From: Macrococcus hajekii
GTDB lineage: Bacteria; Bacillota; Bacilli; Staphylococcales; Staphylococcaceae
Assembly (NCBI RefSeq): GCF_004359505.1
Contig: NZ_SCWE01000001.1
Coordinates: forward strand, 372,001-436,000
DNA length: 64,000 bases
Direction of reading: 5' to 3'
Both the position numbers and the translations under genes were made by a program. The notes below the pieces were generated by a model. That model was given only the letters and a program-made list of their open reading frames with translations, searched no databases and was not told the DNA's origin. Below are positions 9,461-18,521 of the stretch, in pieces (the first letter of the stretch is position 1; each line of letters begins with the position of its first letter).

Positions 9461-10553
9461 GTTCTTCAGCCTGCTTTTTATAATATTCCTCGGCAAGTTT
9501 GTCGATTTCCATTTTTAGTTCATCAACCATTGTCTCTTCAGGCACTTTTCGGACGGTCTTACCTTTCATAAAGAGCAGACCTTCACCACGTGCACCAGCG
9601 ATACCGATATCAGCTTCACGCGCTTCACCTGGACCGTTCACCGCACAGCCAAGTACAGCAACTTTAAGAGGCGCTTTAATTGTTGAAATATATTCTTCTA
9701 CTTCATTAGCAATTGAAATCAAGTCAATTTCAATACGTCCACATGTCGGACAGGAGATTAAAGTTGCGGCATTACTTGCCAGACCAAATGATTTAAGGAG
9801 TTCACGGGCAACCTTCACTTCTTCAACAGGGTCTGCAGATAATGACACACGCAGCGTATTACCGATACCGAGACTCATAATAGCACCGAGTCCGGCTGCA
9901 GATTTTACAGTACCTGCGAAGAGCGTACCACTTTCAGTGATACCTAAGTGAAGAGGATAGTCAAAGGCTTGAGCCGCTTTAGTATAAGCTTCAATTGCCA
10001 GTCCGACATCACTTGCTTTCATTGAAACGATGATGTCATGGAAATCAAGATCTTCTAAGATTTTGATATGGTGCAGGGCACTTTCCACCATGCCATCAGC
10101 AGTGGGATAACCATATTTTTTCAGGATATGCTTTTCAAGTGAACCTGCATTGACCCCGATACGGATTGGAATACCTTTTGCTTTACATGCCTTTACTACT
10201 TCTTCGACTTTTTCCCGACGACCAATGTTACCAGGATTAATACGGATTTTATCAGCTCCGCCTTCAATAGCAAGTAAGGCAAGTTTATAGTCAAAGTGAA
10301 TATCCACAACAAGAGGGATATCAATCTGTTTTTTGATTTCAGCGATTGCGAGCGCATCTTCTTCTTTTGGACAAGCGACCCGGACGATTTGACAGCCTGC
10401 TTCTTCAAGACGTTTGATTTCAGCTACAGTTGCTTCGACATCATGAGTCTTAGTCGTTGTCATACTTTGGATGATCAGCTCATTTGAACCTCCAATAGTA
10501 AGGTTACCAACTTTGACAGGGCGTGTATTACTTCTATGCGTGATTTCAGACAT
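9447..10553 (-). CDS. ispG: 4-hydroxy-3-methylbut-2-en-1-yl diphosphate synthase IspG
   Basis: Iron-sulfur enzyme of the MEP isoprenoid pathway, 368 residues, TIM barrel plus ferredoxin-sulfite-reductase-like C-terminal domain. The cluster cysteines are in LISCPTCGR and [12 protein letters not shown]. The start at 10553 (MSEITHRSN) has AAAGGAGA upstream; a longer in-frame extension lacks an RBS. A bacterial flavodoxin-type partner reduces the cluster, not seen here. Likely co-transcribed with the downstream HAD gene. Confidence 0.96.
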   Translation of the reverse strand: MSEITHRSNTRPVKVGNLTIGGSNELIIQSMTTTKTHDVEATVAEIKRLEEAGCQIVRVACPKEEDALAIAEIKKQIDIPLVVDIHFDYKLALLAIEGGADKIRINPGNIGRREKVEEVVKACKAKGIPIRIGVNAGSLEKHILKKYGYPTADGMVESALHHIKILEDLDFHDIIVSMKASDVGLAIEAYTKAAQAFDYPLHLGITESGTLFAGTVKSAAGLGAIMSLGIGNTLRVSLSADPVEEVKVARELLKSFGLASNAATLISCPTCGRIEIDLISIANEVEEYISTIKAPLKVAVLGCAVNGPGEAREADIGIAGARGEGLLFMKGKTVRKVPEETMVDELKMEIDKLAEEYYKKQAEELVQN

Positions 10554-10576
10554 AATGATGTCTCCTTTATTATGGT

Positions 10577-11308
10577 TTAACGTGCTTTTTTGTTTCCAGG
10601 TAGATGATAAACGGTTAAACACGTAAGTAAAATTATTATACACCATGACAGTGGATAGGATAAAGTATTCGGTACTAGAAGTCCTATATATTGAAGAAGG
10701 ACAGGAATTGTCAGTAAAAAAGAAGTAATTTTAAGCCAGTTCATAAACCGGGACTTCTTTTTAAAGAGTAGCGCTGCAAGATGTGCTACTAAGCTGATAG
10801 AGATTAATTTAATTAAAATGATGAATAACTGAATTAAAATTAATGCTAATAAGACCAGCATAAAATAAAAATAGACTGATGAAGTAAATGTTTTAAGCGT
10901 ATCGATAAGAGAGGACCGGTCTGTTATCGTGCTGATATTTTGATAGGAAATAGGGTCTAAACCAGGGATATGTATTTGATTTCTGCTGAATGTAAATGCG
11001 TTGTCAGAAAGAATGGATTCTTGTTCGGTAAAAATCACAGAGCCTTGATTGAGATGAATCACTGTCTTCTGATGGTCCGGAAGTTCTAAATGTCCATTCT
11101 GAATGGTGAACGCTGGTATAGCATCTGACTTTTCCTCTATCAGCTGAGATAAGGAAGTCATGGATTGATAGAAGTGACTTGCAGCTGGCGCAGCAAGAAG
11201 AGTGGCTAGAATGATAAGATGTAAAAAAACATAGCGTAGTGGCGTCGTCCGGTAGAGCGGATATTTTTGAGGTGTGAATAAACGTTTAAGTGCTAGCAGA
11301 TATTTCAT
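10577..11308 (-). CDS. DUF1189 membrane protein
   Basis: Protein of 243 residues with four to five hydrophobic helices: one near residues 25-48, two or more between about 140 and 190, and two near the C-terminus (about 190-238). The segment between (about 50-140) is polar and probably extracytoplasmic. The N-terminal [21 protein letters not shown] pattern is that of the DUF1189 family, found beside sodA or ispG in related genomes. Function unknown. It lies upstream of ispG on the same strand with 23 bases between them. Confidence 0.75.
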   Translation of the reverse strand: MKYLLALKRLFTPQKYPLYRTTPLRYVFLHLIILATLLAAPAASHFYQSMTSLSQLIEEKSDAIPAFTIQNGHLELPDHQKTVIHLNQGSVIFTEQESILSDNAFTFSRNQIHIPGLDPISYQNISTITDRSSLIDTLKTFTSSVYFYFMLVLLALILIQLFIILIKLISISLVAHLAALLFKKKSRFMNWLKITSFLLTIPVLLQYIGLLVPNTLSYPLSWCIIILLTCLTVYHLPGNKKAR

Positions 11309-11379
11309 GTAATCTCCTCCAACTGAAAATTTACCATATAATGAAGTGTCTTGCTATTTATTTTCTGAAAGCAAACTAT

Positions 11380-11408
11380 TTGAGCGTTCTATAAAAGCTT
11401 GATATGAT
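11380..11408 (+). promoter_or_regulatory. sodA promoter
   Basis: TTGAGC (11380-11385), 17-base spacer, TATGAT (11403-11408), 36 bases upstream of the sodA start. Confidence 0.6.
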
Positions 11409-11443
11409 AAAGATGTACTTAACTTCAGAGGAGGATGAATATT

Positions 11444-12046
11444 ATGGCTTTTGAATTACCAACATTACCTTATGCATACGATGCATTAGAACCACACATT
11501 GACAAAGAAACTATGGAGATTCACCATACTAAGCATCATAACACTTACGTAACAAACTTAAATGCAGCAGTTGAAGGTACTGAGTATGCTGATCAATCAT
11601 TGGAAGAATTAAATAAAAACATTGACGCTTTACCAGCTGATATTAAAACAGCAGTTCAAAATAATGGCGGCGGTCACTATAACCACACATTATTCTGGCA
11701 ACTTCTTGCAAAAGAGGGCGGAGAACCTAAAGGTGAAGTATTGGACGCAATCAATGCTAAATTTGGTTCATTCGAAAAATTCCAGGAAGAATTCGCGACT
11801 GCAGCAACTAAACGTTTCGGTTCAGGCTGGGCTTGGTTAGTCGTTAATAACGGTGAATTAGAAGTTGTATCTACACCTAACCAGGACAATCCACTTAAAG
11901 AAGGTAAAACACCTATTTTAGGTTTAGATGTCTGGGAACACGCCTATTACTTAAACTACCAGAACAAACGTCCAGATTACATTAAAGCATTCTGGAATGT
12001 TGTAAACTGGGATAAAGTAAACGAACTTTATAACGCAGCAAAATAA
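11444..12046 (+). CDS. sodA: Superoxide dismutase (Mn/Fe family)
   Basis: Dismutates superoxide in the cytoplasm; 200 residues. Metal ligands are in [10 protein letters not shown] near residue 27, NHTLFWQLL near 80, and DVWEHAYYL near 160. The motif [11 protein letters not shown] and QNNGGGH are typical of the Mn/Fe family; metal preference cannot be decided by eye. The ATG at 11444 follows AGAGGAGG. Codon use is strongly biased, as expected for a highly expressed gene. Monocistronic, with its own promoter and UUCG-loop terminator. Confidence 0.96.
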   Translation: MAFELPTLPYAYDALEPHIDKETMEIHHTKHHNTYVTNLNAAVEGTEYADQSLEELNKNIDALPADIKTAVQNNGGGHYNHTLFWQLLAKEGGEPKGEVLDAINAKFGSFEKFQEEFATAATKRFGSGWAWLVVNNGELEVVSTPNQDNPLKEGKTPILGLDVWEHAYYLNYQNKRPDYIKAFWNVVNWDKVNELYNAAK

Positions 12047-12051
12047 TAGTA

Positions 12052-12075
12052 AAGAGGCTTCGGCCTCTTTTTTTT
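12052..12075 (+). terminator. sodA terminator
   Basis: AAGAGGC, loop TTCG, GCCTC followed by eight T; a stable UUCG tetraloop. Confidence 0.88.
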
Positions 12076-12145
12076 GTCTAAAGAATAGAAATCGGCGCGC
12101 ATTTGATTTAATATTAAGAGATAAAGTGAGAAGCGGGGATTTATT

Positions 12146-14185
12146 TTGAGAAGATTGAAACAAGAATCAAATGAGCTGAAGCAGAAGCGAACGACCCAAC
12201 GTCGACTGAATGTAGTTTTTGTAGCCGTTATGACATTGATGACACTGCTGATTCTGCGACTAGGTTATTTGCAGATTGTGAAAACAGATGACTATAAAAA
12301 AGCAGTGGCGAGTAATGAAAACATTGAAATTAATGAATCGGTGCCTCGAGGACGTATATATGACCGCAATGGCAAACTCCTGGTAGACAATACGGCTAAA
12401 AAAGCAATTACATATACAAGAGGTAGAATGACGACGACAGCAGAAATGATTGATGTGGCTCGTGAACTTGCTAAATTCATAAGCATGCCGACCGATAAAC
12501 TGACGGATATGGATAAACAGACTTATTATATACAGACACATCGAGACGAAGTAAGTCAGCTAATGGAGAAAGAAGCGGCACAGTTCAATGAAAATATGAT
12601 CAGTCAGGCTGATTACGATAAAGCACTGTATAAAAAAGTAGGTCCACACGTCAAACTGTCGGAAAGCGAACTCGAGATTGCTGCATTGTACAGTAAGATG
12701 GCTGCAGGAAGTCAGTTGACACCCCAGACTATTAAAAATGAGGAGGTCTCTGAAAAAGAGTATGCCCTCGTGTCTCAGAACCTTGCGAAACTACCGGGTA
12801 TCAATACCTCAATGGACTGGGACCGGAAATATTTGTACGGCGATACATTGAGAACAATGTTTGGCAAGGTCTCTTCAAAAGAAGAAGGGCTGCCTAAAGA
12901 GAATATAGATTATTATTTAGCACGAGGATATGCGAGAAATGATCGTGTCGGACAAAGTTACCTTGAATATCAGTATGAAGATGTATTAAGAGGACATAAG
13001 AAAAAAATGAAGTATGTCACTGATAAGTCTGGTCAGATCACCAGTTCTGAAGTCATCGATCCAGGCTCAAGAGGCAATGACATTATTTTATCGATTGATA
13101 TCGATCTGCAACAGAAAGTAGAGAAATTGATTGTTAAACATATTGCGACTTTACGAGCAGCAGGAGCTAAAGATATGGATAAAGTGCTCGTCGTAGTCCA
13201 GGATCCAAATAACGGTGATATCCTTGCCCTTGCAGGTAAGCAAATCAGTCCATCTGGTGAGGTTACTGATTATCACTACGGTACATTTACATCTCAATAT
13301 GCAGTCGGTTCATCCGTCAAAGGGGCAACGCTGCTGACAGGTTATCATCAAAAAGCGATACATTTAGATGAAGAGATGGTTGATGAGCCTTTAACATTTG
13401 CTGGTGGCGTGAATAAGCGTTCATATTTCAACCAGAATGGCAAAGTAGTGATCAATGATAAAGAAGCATTGATGCATTCATCAAACGTTTATATGTTTAA
13501 GACAGCATTAAAAATAGCAGGCTTAAATTATACGCCTGGCATGGCTCTGCCTGACAATATTGCTCAGGCTGGACAAACTTTAAGAAAAGGAATGAATCAG
13601 TTCGGGCTCGGGGTAAAAACAGGTATTGACTTACCTAATGAAGTAGCAGGTCAATCAGGACATCTGACGGATAATGCCGGTAATTATCTTGATCTTGCAA
13701 TTGGTCAGTATGATACGTATTCACCCCTGCAGTTATCACAATATATCTCAACCATCGCGAATGATGGCTATAGAATACAGCCTCATCTCGTCAGAGAAAT
13801 CAGACAGCCTTCAAAAACTGAAACATTAGGACCCGTTAAAGAAGTGATTGAAGGTAAAGTCCTGAATAGAATCAATAATTCCCAGAAGGAAATTGATCAG
13901 GTGAGAAGGGGATTTGATATGGTTTTCAACCAGATTGAAGGAACGGGTTACAATAGCTTCCATGATACAAATGTGAAATCAGCAGGTAAGACTGGGACAG
14001 CAGAAGTATTTCAGAACGGAGAACCAAGAGTTAATGCAACCTATATTGGTTATGCGCCGGCTGATAAACCGGAAATGTCCTTCTCGATCATTTATTCTAA
14101 TCAACCAGTACCTCCACCATGGTTACCTGGCGGAGATTTGGGTAAAGAGATTATTAATATGTATTTCTCATCAAAAAGTAAATAG
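12146..14185 (+). CDS. Class B penicillin-binding protein (transpeptidase)
   Basis: Peptidoglycan transpeptidase of 679 residues, anchored by one N-terminal helix (about 24-44). The class B pedestal begins with PRGRIYDRNGKLL near residue 70. The transpeptidase domain has S389-S-V-K392, S445-S-N447 and K615-T-G617, the three active-site motifs. The location after sodA and before pstS equals B. subtilis pbpA and staphylococcal pbp3. The start is TTG with GGGGA upstream. Whether it serves elongation or septation cannot be told from sequence alone. Confidence 0.92.
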   Translation: MRRLKQESNELKQKRTTQRRLNVVFVAVMTLMTLLILRLGYLQIVKTDDYKKAVASNENIEINESVPRGRIYDRNGKLLVDNTAKKAITYTRGRMTTTAEMIDVARELAKFISMPTDKLTDMDKQTYYIQTHRDEVSQLMEKEAAQFNENMISQADYDKALYKKVGPHVKLSESELEIAALYSKMAAGSQLTPQTIKNEEVSEKEYALVSQNLAKLPGINTSMDWDRKYLYGDTLRTMFGKVSSKEEGLPKENIDYYLARGYARNDRVGQSYLEYQYEDVLRGHKKKMKYVTDKSGQITSSEVIDPGSRGNDIILSIDIDLQQKVEKLIVKHIATLRAAGAKDMDKVLVVVQDPNNGDILALAGKQISPSGEVTDYHYGTFTSQYAVGSSVKGATLLTGYHQKAIHLDEEMVDEPLTFAGGVNKRSYFNQNGKVVINDKEALMHSSNVYMFKTALKIAGLNYTPGMALPDNIAQAGQTLRKGMNQFGLGVKTGIDLPNEVAGQSGHLTDNAGNYLDLAIGQYDTYSPLQLSQYISTIANDGYRIQPHLVREIRQPSKTETLGPVKEVIEGKVLNRINNSQKEIDQVRRGFDMVFNQIEGTGYNSFHDTNVKSAGKTGTAEVFQNGEPRVNATYIGYAPADKPEMSFSIIYSNQPVPPPWLPGGDLGKEIINMYFSSKSK

Positions 14186-14195
14186 AAAAAATCAG

Positions 14196-14229
14196 GCGAT
14201 TCGATATTGTTTTTCGAATCGCTTTTTTA
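14196..14229 (+). terminator. Terminator of the PBP gene
   Basis: GCGATTCGA and TCGAATCGC form a 9-bp stem followed by TTTTTT. Confidence 0.85.
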
Positions 14230-14231
14230 TC

Positions 14232-14270
14232 TTTACATAATCTTTACAATATATTCATTATTAATTAACA
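14232..14270 (+). promoter_or_regulatory. PhoP (PHO) box array upstream of pstS
   Basis: Four direct hexamers start at 14232, 14243, 14254 and 14265, exactly 11 bases apart: TTTACA, TTTACA, TTCATT, TTAACA. Three of them match the PhoP repeat consensus TT(A/T/C)ACA fully and the third partly. This is the pattern of phosphate-starvation promoters in Bacillus. It indicates that pstS is induced by PhoP under phosphate limitation; phoP/phoR are not in the window. Confidence 0.72.
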
Positions 14271-14342
14271 AAGCTATTGTAAAGTTAAGTTGTAATAAAA
14301 AATAAAAACATTTTCTGTCTACATTTGGGAGGAAACTTAGAA

Positions 14343-15320
14343 ATGAAAAAATGGCAATTAGTAGGTTCAACTACTGTATTAGGTACTGCGTTATTCTTAG
14401 GAGCATGTGGCGGAGCTGCTGAAAAATCAGAAGACACTAGCAAAGATGCAGGTAAATCAACTGAGTCAACTGAAACTGCTTCAAAAGATCTGAAAGGCGA
14501 AGTTAAAGGGGACGGTTCAAGTACTGTTGCGCCAATCGTAGAAAAAATTAACGAAGAATTTAATACTCAATATCCAGATGTAACAGTTTCTATCGGTACT
14601 TCAGGTACAGGTGGCGGATTCGAGAAATTTATTAACGGTGAAACAGATTTCTCAAACGCTTCACGTGACATTAAAGACGAAGAGAAAAAAGCATTACAAG
14701 ACAAAAAAATTGACTACACTGAATTTAAACTGGCTAATGACGGTTTAACAGTTGCAGTTAATAAAGAAAATGATTTCGTTGAATACTTAACATTCGATGA
14801 ACTGAAAAAAATCTACTCTGGCGAAGCTAAAACTTGGAAAGACGTGCGCGCAGATTTCCCTGCTGAAGAAATCAAAGCATTCTCTCCAGACCAATCACAT
14901 GGTACTTATGACTTCTTCAGTGAAGAAGTTTTAGATAAAGCTGATATTAAAGCTGAGAAAAACGCAGATACAAACGTTATCGTATCTTCAGTTAAAGACA
15001 ATAAAAATGGTATCGGTTTCTTCGGTTATAACTTCTACCAGGAAAACAAAGACAATTTAAAAGCTGTTAAAATTCAAGGTAAAGACGAAAAAGAACCAGT
15101 TGAAGCAACAGAAGAAACAGTTAAAGATGGTTCATACTCACTTAGCCGTCCACTGTTCATCTACGCTAAAAATGAATCACTTAAAAACAATGAGGCATTC
15201 AAAGAGTTCATGAAGTTCACAATTGAACATGCTGCTGATGCTTCAAAAGAATCTGGTTATGTGCCACTTGAAGATAAAGACTACGACGAAGCACTTAAAA
15301 CTTTAGATTCAGTAAAATAA
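14343..15320 (+). CDS. pstS: Phosphate ABC transporter substrate-binding lipoprotein PstS
   Basis: Periplasmic-type phosphate-binding lipoprotein, 325 residues. The signal peptide ends in the lipobox LGAC with Cys22 as lipidation site, followed by a Ser/Thr/Glu/Lys linker. Phosphate contacts are visible in [22 protein letters not shown] and [15 protein letters not shown] lies upstream of the ATG at 14343. It is controlled by the PHO box array. A hairpin separates it from pstC, which would raise PstS output over the membrane parts. The rest of its transporter is damaged (see pstC and pstB). Confidence 0.95.
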   Translation: MKKWQLVGSTTVLGTALFLGACGGAAEKSEDTSKDAGKSTESTETASKDLKGEVKGDGSSTVAPIVEKINEEFNTQYPDVTVSIGTSGTGGGFEKFINGETDFSNASRDIKDEEKKALQDKKIDYTEFKLANDGLTVAVNKENDFVEYLTFDELKKIYSGEAKTWKDVRADFPAEEIKAFSPDQSHGTYDFFSEEVLDKADIKAEKNADTNVIVSSVKDNKNGIGFFGYNFYQENKDNLKAVKIQGKDEKEPVEATEETVKDGSYSLSRPLFIYAKNESLKNNEAFKEFMKFTIEHAADASKESGYVPLEDKDYDEALKTLDSVK

Positions 15321-15337
15321 TTTCTAAAAATTTTTAA

Positions 15338-15365
15338 GGGGCGAACCTCGTTCGTCCCTTTTTTT
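15338..15365 (+). terminator. Intercistronic hairpin between pstS and pstC
   Basis: GGGGCGAAC, loop CTC, GTTCGTCCC (one G-T pair) followed by seven T. A terminator or attenuator lowering transcription into pstC. Confidence 0.8.
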
Positions 15366-15385
15366 AAATTAAGGAGTCTAAATTT

Positions 15386-16441
15386 ATGAGAGAAAAATTA
15401 TCCGTTCAACAGATGATTGAACAGAATAAAGGAAAAGGGTCAAAAGGATTCATCGAAAAAATGATTCCAACCATCCTGCTTCTGATTGCCTCGGTATCGG
15501 TTTTAACCACAATCGGTATTTTAATTACATTGCTGACAGAGACTATCACTTTCTTTTCACGAATTCCATTTACAGAATTCTTGTTTGAGAAGGACTGGGC
15601 AGCATTCAGTAGTGATCCTAAGTTCGGTATCTGGGCTTTAATTTTAGGAACTTTAAAGGTAACATTTATTGCTACATTATTTGCTGTACCGGTTGGACTG
15701 GGTGCTGCACTTTATTTAAGTGAGTATGCAAGTGATACAGTACGACGAATTATTAAACCAATCCTTGAAATACTTGCAGGTATTCCAACGATTGTTTACG
15801 GTTTCTTTGCATTAACATTTGTTACACCTTTACTTCGTTCTGTTTGGCCCGATTTAGGCAGTTTTAACTCAATTAGTCCAGGGCTTGTTATCGGTGTCAT
15901 GATTATTCCGATGATCGCAAGTTTAAGTGAAGATGCTATGAGTTCTGTACCACAAGCTATCCGTGAAGGTGCACTTGGTCTTGGTTCAACTAAATTAGAA
16001 GTAGCACTTAAAGTTGTTTTTCCGGCGGCTTTATCTGGAATTCTTGCATCAATCGTTCTTGCCGTATCCCGTGCTATCGGTGAAACGATGATCGTGTCAC
16101 TCGCAGCGGGTAGTACGCCTGATTCTTCATTCAGTCTGACGGGTTCAATTCAGACGATGACAGGATTTATCGTACAGGTTGCAACTGGGGATGCTACATA
16201 TGGAACAGATATTTACTTCAGTATTTATGCAGTAGGTTTCACTATGCTTCGACAGAACACGATCTTAATCAGACAGCACAGAAAAATATTGTCTATCAGA
16301 CTAATAATCTTGACCTTTGGTACGGAGATCACCATGCTCTTCAAAATATCAACCTTGATATTATGGAAAATGAGGTTACAGCTATCATCGGGCCTTCAGG
16401 GTGTGGTAAATCTACTTACATCAAAACACTTAACCGTATGA
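15386..16441 (+). pseudogene. pstC: pstC, phosphate permease, truncated by deletion
   Basis: Residues 1-286 are a normal PstC: cytoplasmic N-terminus, first helix near 30-52, the GTLKVTFIATLFAVPVGLGAALYLSEYA region, the EAA-like loop REGALGLGSTKLEVALKVVFP and the late segment SIYAVGFT. At about 16243 the reading changes abruptly. The remaining 65 residues are an out-of-frame reading of pstB. The last 20-25 residues of PstC (end of the final helix) are missing, as is the whole pstA gene. RBS AAGGAG precedes the ATG. Either a true genomic deletion or an assembly collapse. Confidence 0.88.
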
Positions 16442-17037
16442 TTGAATTAGTACCAAGCGTAAAAACTTCTGGGGAAATCCTCTATCGTGGAGATAACATT
16501 TTTGATAAGAATTATAAAGTTGAAAAACTTAGAACACGTGTCGGCATGGTGTTCCAAAAACCTAACCCGTTCCCAAAATCAATTTATGACAATATCACAT
16601 ACGGTCCAAGAATCCATGGTATCACAGATAAAAAGATTCTGGATGAGATCGTTGAAAAATCTCTTCGTGGTGCAGCCATCTGGGATGAAACGAAAGACCG
16701 TCTGACTCAAAATGCTTATGGTTTATCAGGTGGTCAACAGCAACGTATCTGTATTGCACGTTGTTTAGCCATTGAACCCGATGTTATTCTGATGGACGAG
16801 CCGACATCAGCACTTGACCCTATCTCAACACTCAAAGTTGAAGAACTGGTACAGGAAATTAAAGATCAGTATTCTATTATTATTGTGACACATAACATGC
16901 AGCAGGCAGCACGTATTTCTGATAAAACTGCTTTCTTCCTGAATGGTTATGTTAATGAATATGATACAACAGATAAAATCTTCTCTAATCCAGCTGATGA
17001 ACAGACGGAGCGTTATATTTCAGGGAGATTTGGTTGA
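16243..17037 (+). pseudogene. pstB: pstB, phosphate ABC ATPase, lacking its start
   Basis: From about 16243 the sequence encodes PstB in a frame different from pstC, including the typical N-terminal stretch [19 protein letters not shown]. No ATG, GTG or TTG lies in this frame upstream of that stretch; the first ATG is at 16363 and has no RBS. Walker [10 protein letters not shown], signature LSGGQQQR, Walker [13 protein letters not shown] and the H-loop ITHN-type sequence VTHNMQQ are intact. Starting at 16363 the protein would lose the adenine-stacking Tyr region. The normal start was lost in the same deletion that removed pstA. Confidence 0.87.
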
Positions 17038-17038
17038 T

Positions 17039-17680
17039 ATGAGAGAAAAATACGAAGAAGCCTTAGATCAACTAAAAGATACTGTACTTGCTTTAGCGAA
17101 AGAGTCTTACCATGCTATCGATAATTCAATGAACGTTCTTGGCTCGGAAGATATCAATATTGCTAGAGAAATCATCATACATGATAAAGAAATCAATAAA
17201 ATTGAGACTGATATCAATGATCAAGTGGCGACGCTTATTACAAAACAGCAGCCTATCGCGACAGATTTACGTATCATGTTAGCCAGCATTAAAATTGCAT
17301 CTGAATTAGAGCGTATTGCTGACAGTGCGGGTGGTATCGCTAAAATTCGAATTCGTGTGAAATTTGAAGATGAATATATTCTTGCACGTCTGAAAACAAT
17401 GGGTAAATTAAGTATGCTGATGCTTGAAGATTTATTCGATGCTTATGAAAAACAAGATGTCAACCTGACAAGAGAGATCATTGACAGAGATTCTGATATT
17501 GATGATCTTTATAAAGAGATAGTAAATACAACATATCTGATTGATAATGATCCTTTCGTTGCTGGACAGGCACAATTGGCGGCTCGTTATCTCGAACGTA
17601 TCGGTGATCACATTACAAATATTGCTGAGAATGTATATTACTTCATTACGGGTGAACAATACGATAAATTTGAAAAATAA
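17039..17680 (+). CDS. phoU: Phosphate-specific transport accessory protein PhoU
   Basis: PhoU links the Pst transporter to the PhoR sensor and phosphate homeostasis. The 213-residue protein is all-helical with two PhoU repeats; the family signatures EINKIETDINDQVATLITKQQPIATDLR and LERIADSAG/LERIGDHITNIAE bind metal clusters. The ATG overlaps the pstB stop by spacing of one base, so it would normally be coupled to pstB translation. It is intact even though pstC-pstA-pstB is broken. Confidence 0.93.
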   Translation: MREKYEEALDQLKDTVLALAKESYHAIDNSMNVLGSEDINIAREIIIHDKEINKIETDINDQVATLITKQQPIATDLRIMLASIKIASELERIADSAGGIAKIRIRVKFEDEYILARLKTMGKLSMLMLEDLFDAYEKQDVNLTREIIDRDSDIDDLYKEIVNTTYLIDNDPFVAGQAQLAARYLERIGDHITNIAENVYYFITGEQYDKFEK

Positions 17681-17751
17681 CGCTGGAAAATGTAATGAAT
17701 TGGTGTTATTATATAAAGGTCGTATGTAACAAAGAGTAAGGAGGGAATATA

Positions 17752-17901
17752 ATGCGCGTTAATGTAACTTTAGCATGTACAGAATGTGGCGAACGTAACT
17801 ACATCACTAAGAAAAATAAAAGAAATAACCCAGAGCGTATCGAGATGAACAAATTCTGTTCACGTGATAACAAAAAAACTTTACACAGAGAAACAAAATA
17901 A
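17752..17901 (+). CDS. rpmG: 50S ribosomal protein L33 (RpmG)
   Basis: Ribosomal protein of 49 residues, too short for many gene callers. It begins [19 protein letters not shown] and ends TLHRETK. One CxxC pair (C9, C12) is present, and the second pair is reduced to a single Cys in [10 protein letters not shown]. That matches a zinc-ribbon variant known in staphylococci. RBS AAGGAGGG lies upstream; own terminator follows. Confidence 0.95.
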   Translation: MRVNVTLACTECGERNYITKKNKRNNPERIEMNKFCSRDNKKTLHRETK

Positions 17902-17928
17902 ACAGACACTGGTGTGTCTGTTTTTTTT
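17902..17928 (+). terminator. rpmG terminator
   Basis: ACAGACAC, loop TGGT, GTGTCTGT followed by seven more T. Confidence 0.88.
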
Positions 17929-17972
17929 GTATCCACTTTAAATCATGTATAATTAGAGTTGAGGTGATAATG

Positions 17973-18521
17973 ATGAATAAAAAAGAAGTGAGAAAAAAAG
18001 TACTGGATTATTTAAAGAATAAAGAAAAGTATAATGAAGAAGTTCAATTGATGCGAACATTGTTTGAGCTTCCTGAATGGCAGAGTGCGAAGTCAATCGG
18101 GATCACACTCAGTATGCCTCATGAAATCAGCACTGAGGAAATTATTAAATATGCTTTAGTACAAGGCAAGAAAGTCTTTGTACCTAACTGTCATTATGAA
18201 AATAAAACGATGGATTTTGCCCGCTATACTTCTCCCGCTGATTTGCATGAAGATGAAAAAGGAATCCTTGCTGTCAAGAATTCTGATGAAATCAATAATG
18301 ATGTCGAGCTGCTCCTGGTGCCTGGTCTTGGCTTTAATTCAGATGGTTACCGTGTCGGATACGGTGGAGGTTATTATGATCGATTTTTATCAACTTATGA
18401 TGGTCCAACTGTCAGCCTCATATTAGAAGAACAATTAATGGATATACCGACAGATGATTACGATCAACCTGTTCATAAAATGATAACTGAAAAACGTATT
18501 ATCAATGGAGTACGTCAATGA
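17973..18521 (+). CDS. 5-formyltetrahydrofolate cyclo-ligase
   Basis: Converts 5-formyl-THF with ATP to 5,10-methenyl-THF, a folate recycling step. The 182-residue protein has the family ATP/folate motif PGLGFNSDGYRVGYGGGYYDRFL near the C-terminus and SMPHEISTEEI in the first half. ATGs occur at 17970 and 17973; the latter is better spaced from GAGGTG. It overlaps the rhomboid protease gene by four bases (ATGA), so they are coupled. Confidence 0.92.
   Translation: MNKKEVRKKVLDYLKNKEKYNEEVQLMRTLFELPEWQSAKSIGITLSMPHEISTEEIIKYALVQGKKVFVPNCHYENKTMDFARYTSPADLHEDEKGILAVKNSDEINNDVELLLVPGLGFNSDGYRVGYGGGYYDRFLSTYDGPTVSLILEEQLMDIPTDDYDQPVHKMITEKRIINGVRQ

Noticed and set aside
9499-9951. 150-codon plus-strand frame inside ispG
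   Set aside because: Ser/Ala/Pro-rich antisense reading of ispG.
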